NCBI RefSeq assembly: GCF_040049295.1 | Contig: NZ_JBDZDQ010000002.1 | Coordinates: 248,001 to 312,000 of the forward strand | Reading direction: 5' to 3' | DNA length: 64,000 nucleotides | From: Sphingomonas sp. KR3-1 | GTDB taxonomy: Bacteria > Pseudomonadota > Alphaproteobacteria > Sphingomonadales > Sphingomonadaceae | Shown here: positions 46,372 through 54,694 of the stretch, piece by piece | Layout: every line of letters begins with the position of its first letter | Numbering within the stretch: the first letter of the stretch is position 1 | Made by a program: the position numbers and the translations under genes | Notes under the pieces: model-generated | What the model saw: only the letters and a program-made list of their open reading frames with translations | Told to the model about the DNA's origin: nothing | The model's database searches: none

Positions 46372-47775
46372 ATGAATGATACGGCGCAAAGGGCCAATTT
46401 CGGCCTGATCGGCGCCATCGTCGCGGTGGCGACGATCGGCGGCCTGCTCTTCGGCTATGACAGTGGCGCAGTGAACGGCACGCAGGAGGGGCTCAAGGCC
46501 GCCTTCAGCCTCGACGAGGCCGGGCTCGGCTTCACCGTCGGCTCGTTGCTGATCGGCTGCGTGTTCGGCGCCTTCTTCGCGGGCACGCTCGCCGATTCGA
46601 TGGGCCGCCGCAACGTGATGCGCCTCGCCGCCTTGCTCTTCCTCGGCGGCGCGCTCGTCCAGGGCATGGCGCACGACCACACCATCTTCGTCGTCGCCCG
46701 CATCATCGGCGGCATGGCCGTCGGCGCCGCCTCGGTGCTGTCGCCTGCCTATATCTCCGAAGTCGCCCCCGCGAACATTCGCGGCCGGATGACGACGGTG
46801 CAGCAGATCATGATCATCTCGGGCCTCACCGCTGCCTTCGTGGTCAATTACTATGTCGCCAAGGCGGCGGGCAGCTCGCTCAACCATCTCGGCGGGATCG
46901 AGGCGTGGCGCTGGATGTACCTGATGCAGGCGATCCCGGCCGCCGTCTTCCTCGTCGCCTTGTTCTTCATCCCGGAGAGCCCGCGCTACCTGGTTGCCAA
47001 GAAGCGCAATCCCGAGGCGCTCAAGGTCCTCACCAACCTGTTCGGCGCCACCGACGGCGCGCTCAAGCTCGCCGAGATCCAGGCAAGCTTCAGCGTCGAT
47101 CACCGTCCGCGCCTGGCCGACGTCCTCTCGCCGAACGGTTTCCTCGGCGTGCGCGCGATCGTCTGGGCGGGCCTGCTGCTCGCAGTGTTCCAGCAGCTCG
47201 TCGGCATCAACGTGATCTTCTATTACGGCGCGACTTTGTGGCAGCTCGCCGGCTTCACCGAGAATGACGCGCTGCTGATCAACATCGTCTCGGGCGCGGT
47301 GTCGATCGCCGCCTGCTTCGTCACGATCGCGGTGATCGACCGCATCGGCCGCAAGCCGCTGCTGCTGATCGGCTCGGCCGGCATGGCGATCACGCTGTTC
47401 GTGATGGTCTACGCGTTCAGCCAGGGCACGCTCGACACCGCCGGCAAGCTGGTCCTCACGCCGCAGATGGGCATGGTCGCGGTTATCGCCGCCAACCTCT
47501 ACGTGATCTTCTTCAACGTCAGCTGGGGCCCGGTGATGTGGGTGATGCTCGGCGAGATGTTCCCGAACCAGATCCGCGGCTCGGCGCTGGCCGTCTGCGG
47601 CTTCGCGCAGTGGACCGCCAACTACATCATCGCCCAGACCTTCCCGAGCATGGCGAAGTGGAGCCTCACCGGCGCCTACACCTTCTACGGCGTCTGCGCG
47701 GTGATCAGCTTCTTCCTGGTCCAGAAGTTTATCCACGAGACCAAGGGCAAGGAACTGGAGGCGATGGAGGGCTGA
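46372..47775 (+). CDS. MFS sugar:proton symporter (sugar porter family, XylE-like)
   Basis: A 467-residue, 12-helix transporter. Sugar-porter signatures are GYDSGAVNG in helix 1, GRRNVMR between helices 2 and 3, RGRMTTVQQ, PESPRYLVAKK before the central loop, QQLVGINVIFYYG in helix 7, DRIGRKPLL and the C-terminal PETKG-like HETKGKE. ATG 46372 follows GAGGGGA. Its place in the regulon and directly before xylonate dehydratase suggests xylose import across the inner membrane; other hexoses are possible. Confidence 0.88.
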   Translation: MNDTAQRANFGLIGAIVAVATIGGLLFGYDSGAVNGTQEGLKAAFSLDEAGLGFTVGSLLIGCVFGAFFAGTLADSMGRRNVMRLAALLFLGGALVQGMAHDHTIFVVARIIGGMAVGAASVLSPAYISEVAPANIRGRMTTVQQIMIISGLTAAFVVNYYVAKAAGSSLNHLGGIEAWRWMYLMQAIPAAVFLVALFFIPESPRYLVAKKRNPEALKVLTNLFGATDGALKLAEIQASFSVDHRPRLADVLSPNGFLGVRAIVWAGLLLAVFQQLVGINVIFYYGATLWQLAGFTENDALLINIVSGAVSIAACFVTIAVIDRIGRKPLLLIGSAGMAITLFVMVYAFSQGTLDTAGKLVLTPQMGMVAVIAANLYVIFFNVSWGPVMWVMLGEMFPNQIRGSALAVCGFAQWTANYIIAQTFPSMAKWSLTGAYTFYGVCAVISFFLVQKFIHETKGKELEAMEG

Positions 47776-47779
47776 GTTC

Positions 47780-47932
47780 TTTCCCTCTCCCGCCTGCGGG
47801 AGAGGGAAGGGGCCCGTCGCGCAGCGATGGGAAGGGTGAGGGTGAAAGCTGGCCGCGGGCACGTCGCTCGCGGCCAGCTTTCACCCTCACCCCAACCCTC
47901 TCCCGCAAGCGGGAGAGGAGATTTGATGACTA
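47780..47932. repeat. Long self-complementary intergenic repeat between transporter and xylD
   Basis: The arms CCCTCTCCCGC...GCGGGAGAGG and AGGGTGAGGGTGAAAGCTGGCCGCG...CGCGGCCAGCTTTCACCCTCACCC pair over most of the 150 bp. It sits between two co-directional genes, so it may weaken read-through. No protein is encoded. Confidence 0.7.
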
Positions 47933-47945
47933 GAGGCTTGACCAG

Positions 47946-49724
47946 ATGACGACCCGCACCCCCGTCCGCCCCTTCCGCTCGCGCGAATGGTTCGCCGCGC
48001 CCGGCCGTGCCGACATGGCGGCGCTCTATCTCGAGCGCTTCATGAACTATGGCATCACGCCCGAGGAGTTGACGTCGGGCAAGCCGATCATCGGCATCGC
48101 GCAGTCGGGCTCGGACATCGCGCCGTGCAACCGCATCCATCTCGAAACCGTCAAGCGCGCCCGCGCCGGTATCCTCGCGGCGGGCGGCATCCCGATGGAG
48201 TTCCCGCTCCACCCGATCTTCGAGAATTGCCGGCGTCCCACCGCGGCGCTCGACCGCAACCTCGCCTATCTCGGGCTGGTCGAGATCCTCAACGGCTATC
48301 CGATCGACGCGGTGATCCTCACCACCGGCTGCGACAAGACCACGCCGAGCTCGCTGATGGCCGCCTCCACTGTCGACATCCCGGCGATCGTCCTCTCGGG
48401 CGGCCCGATGCTCGACGGCTGGCACGAAGGCGAGCTGGTGGGTTCCGGAACCGTCATCTGGCGGTCGCGGCGGAAAATGGCCGCCGGCGAGATCGACGAG
48501 GCCGAATTCCTCAAGCGCGCGATGGAGAGCGCCCCCTCGTCGGGACATTGCAATACGATGGGCACCGCCTCGACGATGAACAGCATCGCCGAGGGCCTCG
48601 GCATGTCGCTCCCCGGCTGCGCGATGATTCCCGCGCCCTACCGCGAGCGCGGCCAGATGGCGTACGAGACCGGCAAGCGCATCGTCGAGATGGCGTACGA
48701 AGACCTGCGCCCCTCGAACATCCTGACAAAGGCAAGCTTCCTCAACGCGATCCGCCTGCTCACCGCGATCGGCGGCTCGACCAACGCCCAGCCGCACCTC
48801 GTTGCGATGGCCCGCCACGCCGGCATCGACATCACCCCCGACGACTGGCGCTCGGGCTATGACCTGCCCTTGGTGGTCAACATGCAGCCCGCCGGCGAAT
48901 ATCTCTCCGAGCGCTTCCACCGCGCCGGCGGCATCCCCGCGGTGCTGACCGAGATGCTGGCGAACGGTGCGCTCGACGGCAGCGTGATGACCTGCACCGG
49001 CAAGACGCTGGCCGAGAACATCACCGGCCATCCGGTCACCGACCGCGCCGTGATTTTCGACTGGGACCAGCCGCTCAAGCAGAAGGCCGGCTTCCTCGTC
49101 CTGTCGGGCAATCTCTTCGACATGGCGATCATGAAGACCAGCGTGATCTCCGACGATTTCCGCGCCCGCTACCTCTCGCGCCCCGGCCACGAAGGTGTGT
49201 TCGAGGGCCGCGCGATCGTGTTCGACGGCTCGGACGACTATCACCACAACATCAACGATCCGGCGCTGGGGATCGACGCCAACTGCATCCTGGTGATCCG
49301 CGGCTCGGGCCCGATCGGCTGGCCCGGCTCGGCCGAGGTGGTCAACATGCAGCCGCCCGACGCGCTGATCCAGCAGGGCATCATGTCGCTCCCGACGCTC
49401 GGCGACGGCCGCCAGTCGGGCACGTCGGACAGCCCCTCGATCCTCAACGCCTCGCCCGAAAGCGCGGCGGGCGGCGGCCTGGCCTGGCTGCGCACCGGCG
49501 ACGTGATCCGCATCGATTTGAACGCGGGCACCTGCGATGCGCTGGTGGAAGCCGACGAGATCGCCCGCCGCAAGACCGAGCCGGCCCCGCCGATCCCGGA
49601 GAGCAATACCCCCTGGGAAGAGCTCTACCGCGAGAAGGTCGGTCAGCTCGGCGAGGGCGGGGTGCTCGACTTCGCGCTCAAATACCGCAAGACCAGCGAG
49701 AAGGTGCCCCGGCACAATCACTGA
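47946..49724 (+). CDS. xylD: D-xylonate dehydratase (IlvD/EDD family)
   Basis: A 592-residue dehydratase that converts D-xylonate to 2-keto-3-deoxy-xylonate. It follows the remembered Caulobacter XylD almost throughout: ALYLERFMNYGITPEEL, FENCRRPTAALDRNL, ELVGSGTVIWRSRRK, AGFLVLSGNLFD and the C-terminal VPRHNH. Iron-sulfur cysteines sit in SDIAPCNRIH, TTGCDKTTP and SSGHCNTMG. L-arabonate dehydratase is a close relative, but the presence of xylB, xylC and xylX 4-8 kb away supports the Weimberg role. Starts at ATG 47946, 13 nt after AGAGG. Confidence 0.92.
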   Translation: MTTRTPVRPFRSREWFAAPGRADMAALYLERFMNYGITPEELTSGKPIIGIAQSGSDIAPCNRIHLETVKRARAGILAAGGIPMEFPLHPIFENCRRPTAALDRNLAYLGLVEILNGYPIDAVILTTGCDKTTPSSLMAASTVDIPAIVLSGGPMLDGWHEGELVGSGTVIWRSRRKMAAGEIDEAEFLKRAMESAPSSGHCNTMGTASTMNSIAEGLGMSLPGCAMIPAPYRERGQMAYETGKRIVEMAYEDLRPSNILTKASFLNAIRLLTAIGGSTNAQPHLVAMARHAGIDITPDDWRSGYDLPLVVNMQPAGEYLSERFHRAGGIPAVLTEMLANGALDGSVMTCTGKTLAENITGHPVTDRAVIFDWDQPLKQKAGFLVLSGNLFDMAIMKTSVISDDFRARYLSRPGHEGVFEGRAIVFDGSDDYHHNINDPALGIDANCILVIRGSGPIGWPGSAEVVNMQPPDALIQQGIMSLPTLGDGRQSGTSDSPSILNASPESAAGGGLAWLRTGDVIRIDLNAGTCDALVEADEIARRKTEPAPPIPESNTPWEELYREKVGQLGEGGVLDFALKYRKTSEKVPRHNH

Positions 49725-49730
49725 TCCGAT

Positions 49731-49880
49731 AATTCCTCCCTCAGCTCGCTGGGGGAGGGGGACCGCTCGCGAAGCGAGTGGTGGAGGGGCGGCGGTGGAA
49801 CACCGCCGACTACCGTCGCCGGCCCCTCCACCAGCCTGCGGCTGGTCCCCCTCCCCGAGACAAGCTCGGGGAGGAATTGG
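49731..49880. repeat. Self-complementary intergenic repeat, copy 2
   Basis: Copy of the 42338-42485 element: the blocks GGGGGAGGGGGACCGCTCGC and GGAGGGGCGGCGGTGGAACA are identical in both copies. It fills the gap between the convergent xylD and FkbH-like genes. Confidence 0.8.
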
Positions 49881-51929
49881 CTAGGCCGCGACGTCCAGCA
49901 CTTCCCCCGCCTTCTCCCCGTCATACCAGTCGTCGATCATCCCGCTGATCTTCCTCAGCGCCGACGGCACATAATGGTGCGCGTGGACCAGCTCGTCCGC
50001 CGCCAGCACGTCCTTGAGCTCGACCAGCGTGAAATGCCCCGGATATTTCGCCGCCACGCTGCGCCAATGGTGGTTGAGCACCGGGTGCCACACCCGGCTG
50101 CGCTCGGGCACGCAGCCGGCATGCAGCTCGTACATCTTCAGGCTCAGCCCCTGCGGCGGCAGGAAGAGCAGCACCTTGTGCCCGCCCTTCACCACCATCT
50201 CGACGAACAGGGCGACGCATTCGAGGAAGATCTCGTAATCGATCTCCTTCGAGAATTTCTCCCAGCGCCAGTCGATGAAGTCGGTCGCCGCGGTGTAGAC
50301 CAGGTAGCGCGGGAAGCTTTGCTCGCGGTACGCGCCGGTCTTCATCTGGGGCAGGCTGAACAGCCGCGGGTTGTTGTCGAAATCGGTCACCGCCTGGTGC
50401 CGGCTATAGTGGAAGAACGCGCCGGACTGGCAGTCCGCCATGATCCGCAGGTCGACCTTGCTCCAGTCGCGCGGCGCCTCCGCGGCGAGGATGCGGGCGC
50501 GGACCTCGGGCTCGGCATAGGGCAGCACGGTGATCGCGCGCGCCGATTGCGGCGGCAGCGGCTTGCGGAACGCCGGGCTCGCCTCCAGCCGGTAGCCGCG
50601 CTCGGCGAGCATGCGGATCATCGCATCCTCCACGCCCATGTGCATGATCCGGCACGAGAAGGCGAAATGCTCGAGCGTGCGGGTGCGGAAGGCATAGACC
50701 GCCACGCCGACCAGCCCGTAATAGCCATATTTGTCCCACACGAAGGCGCAGAGCACTTCGTAATGGTCGATGTCCTGGATCTTGTCGCGGATCGTGCCGG
50801 GTTCGATCCGGCTCTCGGTATAGTTGAGCTGGTTGGAGCGGTTGACCAGTTCCTCGATCCGCTCGGCGAACTCGAGATTGTCCATCCGGTCGGTGAAGGT
50901 GGCGTGGATGCCGCTCTTGCGCAGGAATTCCTCGTCGCTCAGCGCATTGCCGGTGCGCTCGGCGACCTTGGTCTCTAGCAGCCGGTAATCGGCCACGCGG
51001 CTCTTCTCGACATGCGCCTGGCCGGCGAGCAGTTCGGCGAGCAGCGCGTCGCATTCGGGCGTGGTCGCATCGACCACCCGGATCCCCGGCACGGCGTCGG
51101 CCACTTCGTGCAGGTTGTGCGGATTGTCGTCGATGAACAGCACGTTCTGGGCACGCAGCTGCATGTCCGCGATCATCTGGCGGATCACCGCGCCCTTGGG
51201 CACGAAGGCGATGCGCGGGAAGACGAATTCATCCCACAGGCCGAAGACCTGCAGCTTCTCCTTCGCCCGCGCGAACTCGTTCTTCGAGCAGATCGCCGAG
51301 ACCACGCCGTGGCGGTTGAACGCGCGGACATAGTCGGCGCGGTGCGCGATCAGCGCCGGCTCGTCGCCGTCGGCCAGCGTGCCGTGCCACAGCGTATCGT
51401 CGAGGTCCCAGATGATCAGCTTGGGCTTGAACGCCTCGGCCTTTGCCGGCGCCGGCGCGAAATGCGCGGCGATCGCATCGGCGGGCGGGCCGAAGAAGCT
51501 TGCGACGCGGCCCGGCCGCGCCTGGTCGAGGAAGGTCGCCACGGCCTCCCGCTGGCCGCTCGCCCCGGCGAGCAGCGCCACGCAGAAGACCACCGCATCG
51601 TCGAGCTCGGCCGGCGCCGCCAGCGCGCCCTCGGGCAGCGCGGCGACCAGCAGGTCGAGCGCCTGCTGCGCCAGTGCCGGCGGGCAGGGGTGCATCGCGG
51701 CCAGCGCCTCGGCCACCTCGCCCCCGTCGAGCGTGTCGACCAGCAGGTTGAGGATGCCGGCGAGCACCAGCTGCCCGCGGTCGCTCGGCCAGAAACCGGC
51801 GTGGCGCTCGGCGAGGAGCAGGATCTGCGGCAACGCGGTGACGTCCGCCTTGAGTATCAGCGCCTCGGCCAGCGCGGCGAAATCCTCGTCGGTCAGATCG
51901 GTGGCGATCCAGGTCGAAATCTGCTGCAC
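49881..51929 (-). CDS. FkbH-like HAD-IIIC family protein with extra C-terminal domain
   Basis: A 682-residue protein (from GTG 51929, preceded by GGGGGA; an ATG 63 nt upstream is possible). About 160 residues of helical, leucine/alanine-rich sequence lead to the HAD domain with IIWDLDDTLWHG (D175-T179), CSKNE and VLFIDDNPHN. A GNAT-like region follows (DRMDNLEFAERI, VWDKYGYYGLVGVAVY). FkbH proteins load glyceryl units from 1,3-bisphosphoglycerate onto acyl-carrier proteins. The last 230 residues (DLRIMADCQSGAFF ... HAHHYVPSAL) look like a separate, possibly SGNH-like, domain. No carrier protein or synthase gene is nearby, so its role here is unclear. Confidence 0.75.
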   Translation of the reverse strand: MQQISTWIATDLTDEDFAALAEALILKADVTALPQILLLAERHAGFWPSDRGQLVLAGILNLLVDTLDGGEVAEALAAMHPCPPALAQQALDLLVAALPEGALAAPAELDDAVVFCVALLAGASGQREAVATFLDQARPGRVASFFGPPADAIAAHFAPAPAKAEAFKPKLIIWDLDDTLWHGTLADGDEPALIAHRADYVRAFNRHGVVSAICSKNEFARAKEKLQVFGLWDEFVFPRIAFVPKGAVIRQMIADMQLRAQNVLFIDDNPHNLHEVADAVPGIRVVDATTPECDALLAELLAGQAHVEKSRVADYRLLETKVAERTGNALSDEEFLRKSGIHATFTDRMDNLEFAERIEELVNRSNQLNYTESRIEPGTIRDKIQDIDHYEVLCAFVWDKYGYYGLVGVAVYAFRTRTLEHFAFSCRIMHMGVEDAMIRMLAERGYRLEASPAFRKPLPPQSARAITVLPYAEPEVRARILAAEAPRDWSKVDLRIMADCQSGAFFHYSRHQAVTDFDNNPRLFSLPQMKTGAYREQSFPRYLVYTAATDFIDWRWEKFSKEIDYEIFLECVALFVEMVVKGGHKVLLFLPPQGLSLKMYELHAGCVPERSRVWHPVLNHHWRSVAAKYPGHFTLVELKDVLAADELVHAHHYVPSALRKISGMIDDWYDGEKAGEVLDVAA

Positions 51930-52002
51930 GTCATCCCCCAAAACGTTCGCGCGCGAGCATGGCAGCGAGAGGGTTAACGCCGCGTAAGCCATGGGGCGGA
52001 CG

Positions 52003-53082
52003 CTAGGTAGCCTTGCGGCCCTCCATCGCCCGGTCCATCGCCCAGTTGGCCGCGAAGATCACTGCGGCGCCGCCCAGCGTCGCGATCAGCCGGTCCGCCA
52101 GCAGCCCCGCCTCGCCCTCGGTGCCCGCGTCGATCGCCAGCAGGATCACCGGGGTCGAGAGCAAACAATAGAGTGCATAGTTTCCGGCGCGGGCGAGCGG
52201 CGCGGCGACGCCGAGCGCCACCACCATCGCCGCCAGCAGCACATGCCCCGGCGACAGCCACAGGATCGCCCCGGCCAGCGCGACGCCGGCCAGCGTCCCC
52301 GCCACGCGCTGGGTGATCTGTACCGGCAGATGCTCGATCGCCCGCGGAGTGAGCAGCGCGATGGTCAGCACGATCCAGCCGAGATGCCGCTCGGGCCACA
52401 GGTCGCGCAGCAGCACCGCGGCGGTCAGCCCGAAGCCGAGCCGGATCGGATATTGCCAGCCCTGGAGCGTCCCCATCGTACGGCGAAAGTGGATCCGCCG
52501 CTGGCGGGGCGTCACCACCCGCGCCGGTGGGGCTTCGGGTGCGGCGGGGGCAGGGGCGTGGCGCGGGCGGAACAGCCGCCGCAGCACCGCGCGCCACAGC
52601 GCGCCGATCCCGAACAGCAGCGCCGCGCCGCCGCGGTGCGCGCCACCGCCCGCGGCGCTCAGGCCGAGGTTGAGGATCAGGAAGATGATGAAGCGCACCG
52701 CGCCGCCCGCGGCGGGCCGGCTCCAGTTGACCAGGGTCGCCGCCGCCGCGCTCAGTCCCACCATCGCCGCATCGCTCCAGGGCACGCGGCCGAGCAGCAT
52801 CGCCGCCGGCACCGCCAGCAGCGCCGGCACGATGCTCGCGCCCCAGCCATGCCCGCCCTCCGTCGCCTGTCCTGGCGCTTGCCCCGGTGTCTCATTGGCG
52901 AGCAGCATCGATCCCAGGCCGATCACCAGCCCGAGCGCGGGCTTGCCGAGCGCGAAGCCGGTGATGACGGGAACGCCCATCGCGAACATCGCTATCGCAA
53001 GTGTCCGCAAGGTGAGCGGCTCGATCGGGGTCCAGTGGAACGCTTCGCCCAGATGGGCGCGATGCTTCGTCGACAAGCGCAT
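52003..53082 (-). CDS. FUSC-family inner-membrane protein (fusaric-acid/aromatic-acid exporter type)
   Basis: A 359-residue membrane protein with two sets of hydrophobic helices around a charged cytoplasmic loop (RRLFRPRHAPAP...PRQRRIHFRR). The second half, YPIRLGFGLTAAVLLRDL followed by WIVLTIALLTPR and QRVAGTLAGVALAG, is the FUSC_2 signature. Relatives export aromatic acids or fusaric acid, usually with an MFP partner, which is absent here. The MarR gene lies 159 bp upstream on the same strand, so the exporter is probably controlled by it. Embedded in the xylan island, it might deal with plant-wall phenolics; that is inference. Confidence 0.78.
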   Translation of the reverse strand: MRLSTKHRAHLGEAFHWTPIEPLTLRTLAIAMFAMGVPVITGFALGKPALGLVIGLGSMLLANETPGQAPGQATEGGHGWGASIVPALLAVPAAMLLGRVPWSDAAMVGLSAAAATLVNWSRPAAGGAVRFIIFLILNLGLSAAGGGAHRGGAALLFGIGALWRAVLRRLFRPRHAPAPAAPEAPPARVVTPRQRRIHFRRTMGTLQGWQYPIRLGFGLTAAVLLRDLWPERHLGWIVLTIALLTPRAIEHLPVQITQRVAGTLAGVALAGAILWLSPGHVLLAAMVVALGVAAPLARAGNYALYCLLSTPVILLAIDAGTEGEAGLLADRLIATLGGAAVIFAANWAMDRAMEGRKAT

Positions 53083-53147
53083 GCCGGCGTGCCTTTCGGT
53101 TTGGGAGGCAATTCCCCTCCCTGCAAGGGAGGGCTAGGGGTGGGTTA

Positions 53148-53183
53148 GGAAAGGTTGGGCTCGATGCCCGGCCTTTCCTTTTT
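53148..53183 (+). terminator. Terminator-like hairpin within a repeat, between FUSC and MarR genes
   Basis: A 13-bp stem GGAAAGGTTGGGC / GCCCGGCCTTTCC with two G-U pairs and loop TCGAT is followed by TTTTT on the plus strand. No plus-strand gene ends here, so it is more likely part of a dispersed element than a working terminator. The hairpin at 17322-17355 shares its core and flanks. Confidence 0.6.
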
Positions 53184-53241
53184 ACCGAGGGCGGCTTGCT
53201 GGGCGCCCCCAGCCCCACCCTTTCAGGGAGGAGAGCAGCGT

Positions 53242-53703
53242 TCAGCTCGTGTTTGCTTCCGCGTCGTGCCCAATGTCGATCAGCGTCGCGAGCACCTCGC
53301 GGGCATGGAGCAGCTTCTCGGCGCCCAGCCGCGCGGTGAGCTCCGCGTCGATCGCCTCGCGTGCTGCGATCTGCGTCTCGGCGGCGGCGCGGCCGCGCTC
53401 GGTGAGCGTCACGGTCAGCCGGCGGCGGTCGTTGGAGTCCACTTCGCGCTCGAGATAGCCGCGCAGCACCAGCGCATCGACCAGCTGCCCGGCCGCCTGT
53501 TTGGAGACGCGCAGCTCGCGAATGATTTGCGATAGCGGTGCCTCGCCCAGCGCCAGCGCGCCGATCACATAGAGGCCGTTGCCGGGGATATCGTCATAGC
53601 CGCCCGCTTCCAGCGCCGCCCGCATCGCCGCACCATAGGTGTGCCGCGCATGCCGCAGCAGCGCGGGCAGGGCGATCTGGAGGAGGGGCGAATCGTCGGT
53701 CAT
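53242..53703 (-). CDS. MarR-family transcriptional regulator
   Basis: A 153-residue winged-helix regulator. The recognition helix lies in APLSQIIRELRVSKQAAGQLVDALVLRGYLE, and the wing carries REVDSNDRRRLTVTLTERG, whose DxRxR pattern is the MarR hallmark. It precedes the FUSC exporter gene on the same strand. Its own promoter contains a perfect 17-bp palindrome over the -35, so autorepression with release by an aromatic ligand is likely by analogy with the family. Confidence 0.85.
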   Translation of the reverse strand: MTDDSPLLQIALPALLRHARHTYGAAMRAALEAGGYDDIPGNGLYVIGALALGEAPLSQIIRELRVSKQAAGQLVDALVLRGYLEREVDSNDRRRLTVTLTERGRAAAETQIAAREAIDAELTARLGAEKLLHAREVLATLIDIGHDAEANTS

Positions 53704-53732
53704 GCGAACACTTTACTGTCCGCATAAAATAC

Positions 53733-53749
53733 AGTCAATATAGTTGACT
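53733..53749. promoter_or_regulatory. Perfect palindrome at the MarR promoter, probable MarR operator
   Basis: AGTCAA-TATAG-TTGACT. On the minus strand TTGACT is the -35, followed after 17 nt by TAAAGT as -10 and the ATG six bases later, so the transcript would be nearly leaderless. The palindrome arm overlaps the -35 completely. Confidence 0.7.
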
Positions 53750-53803
53750 ATTAAGCCTCGAAGCCGTGCGTTTGGCGCCACCTTGGCCAATTTGAGCGTC
53801 CGC

Positions 53804-54691
53804 TCAGCATCCTTGGCGGATCGACGTCCCCGCCACCCCGGGCACCGAGACCCGGAAGGAGAACAGGTCTCCCGCGGTCGGGTTGGCGGCCTTCTCCTCG
53901 GGGGTCAGGTGCTTGTTGGCGGTGGTGGCGTAGACGGTCTTCAGGTCCGGCCCGCCAAAGGCGATCTTGGTGATGGCATCGACGGGAAAGGCCAGAGTTT
54001 CAAGCAGTTCCCCCGCCGGCGAATAGCGCCGCACCGCCGATCCCTTGTACAGCCCTACCCACAGGCAGCCCTCGGCATCGACGGTCGGCCCGTCGGGATA
54101 GCCCTGGTCATTGGGGATGCGGGCAAATTCGCGCCGGTTGGTCAGGCTGCCGTCCGCGCCCAGGTCGCAGGCATGGATCACCCCGCCCAGCGTATCGATA
54201 TGGTAGAGCGTCCGCCCGTCGGGGCTCACCGCCGGGCCGTTGGTGATGCAGCAGAGCGGGCTCGCGGGTACGCAGCTGCCGTCCTCGGCCAGCCGGTAGA
54301 TCGCCCCGGTGTCTGCGACCTCGCTGTCGTCCATCGTGCCGAGCCACAGCCGGCCCTGCGGGTCGACCGTCGCGTCGTTGAGCCGGTTGCCGGGCAAGTG
54401 CGGCTCGGGATCGGCGAGGGGTGTGAAGCTGCCGTCGCTGGGGTCGAAGCGGGCCAGGCCGGTCTGCAGCCCGGCGACGAACCCGCCGCTTTCCGCCGGC
54501 AGCACGAAGCCCACCTGCGCCGGCGCATCCCAGCTCCTCTTGTCCCCGGTTCCAGGGTCGTAGCGGTGGATCTTGTGGCCCTTGATGTCGACGAACCACA
54601 GCGCCGCGTCGCGCGCCACCCATATTGGCCCTTCGAGCAGCGGTGCGGCGAGCGACCAGACACTCACCGGTGCCGAGGTCACCACGCCCAT
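53804..54691 (-). CDS. xylC: Xylonolactonase, SMP-30/gluconolactonase family
   Basis: A 295-residue six-bladed propeller lactonase. Metal ligands are expected in LLEGPIWVARD (glutamate), GNRLNDATVDPQGRLWLGTM (asparagine) and GYPDGPTVDAEG (aspartate), all present. It opens D-xylono-lactone to D-xylonate. It lies 3 bp after xylB and is the third gene of the xylX-xylB-xylC operon. A gluconolactonase or other sugar lactonase would look the same; context decides. Confidence 0.85.
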   Translation of the reverse strand: MGVVTSAPVSVWSLAAPLLEGPIWVARDAALWFVDIKGHKIHRYDPGTGDKRSWDAPAQVGFVLPAESGGFVAGLQTGLARFDPSDGSFTPLADPEPHLPGNRLNDATVDPQGRLWLGTMDDSEVADTGAIYRLAEDGSCVPASPLCCITNGPAVSPDGRTLYHIDTLGGVIHACDLGADGSLTNRREFARIPNDQGYPDGPTVDAEGCLWVGLYKGSAVRRYSPAGELLETLAFPVDAITKIAFGGPDLKTVYATTANKHLTPEEKAANPTAGDLFSFRVSVPGVAGTSIRQGC

Positions 54692-54694
54692 CGC

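Noticed and set aside
44995..47862. Minus-strand open frame of 955 codons across the LacI and transporter genes and their gap
   Set aside because: It crosses an intergenic repeat and two well-supported genes on the other strand; composition is typical of a GC-rich shadow.
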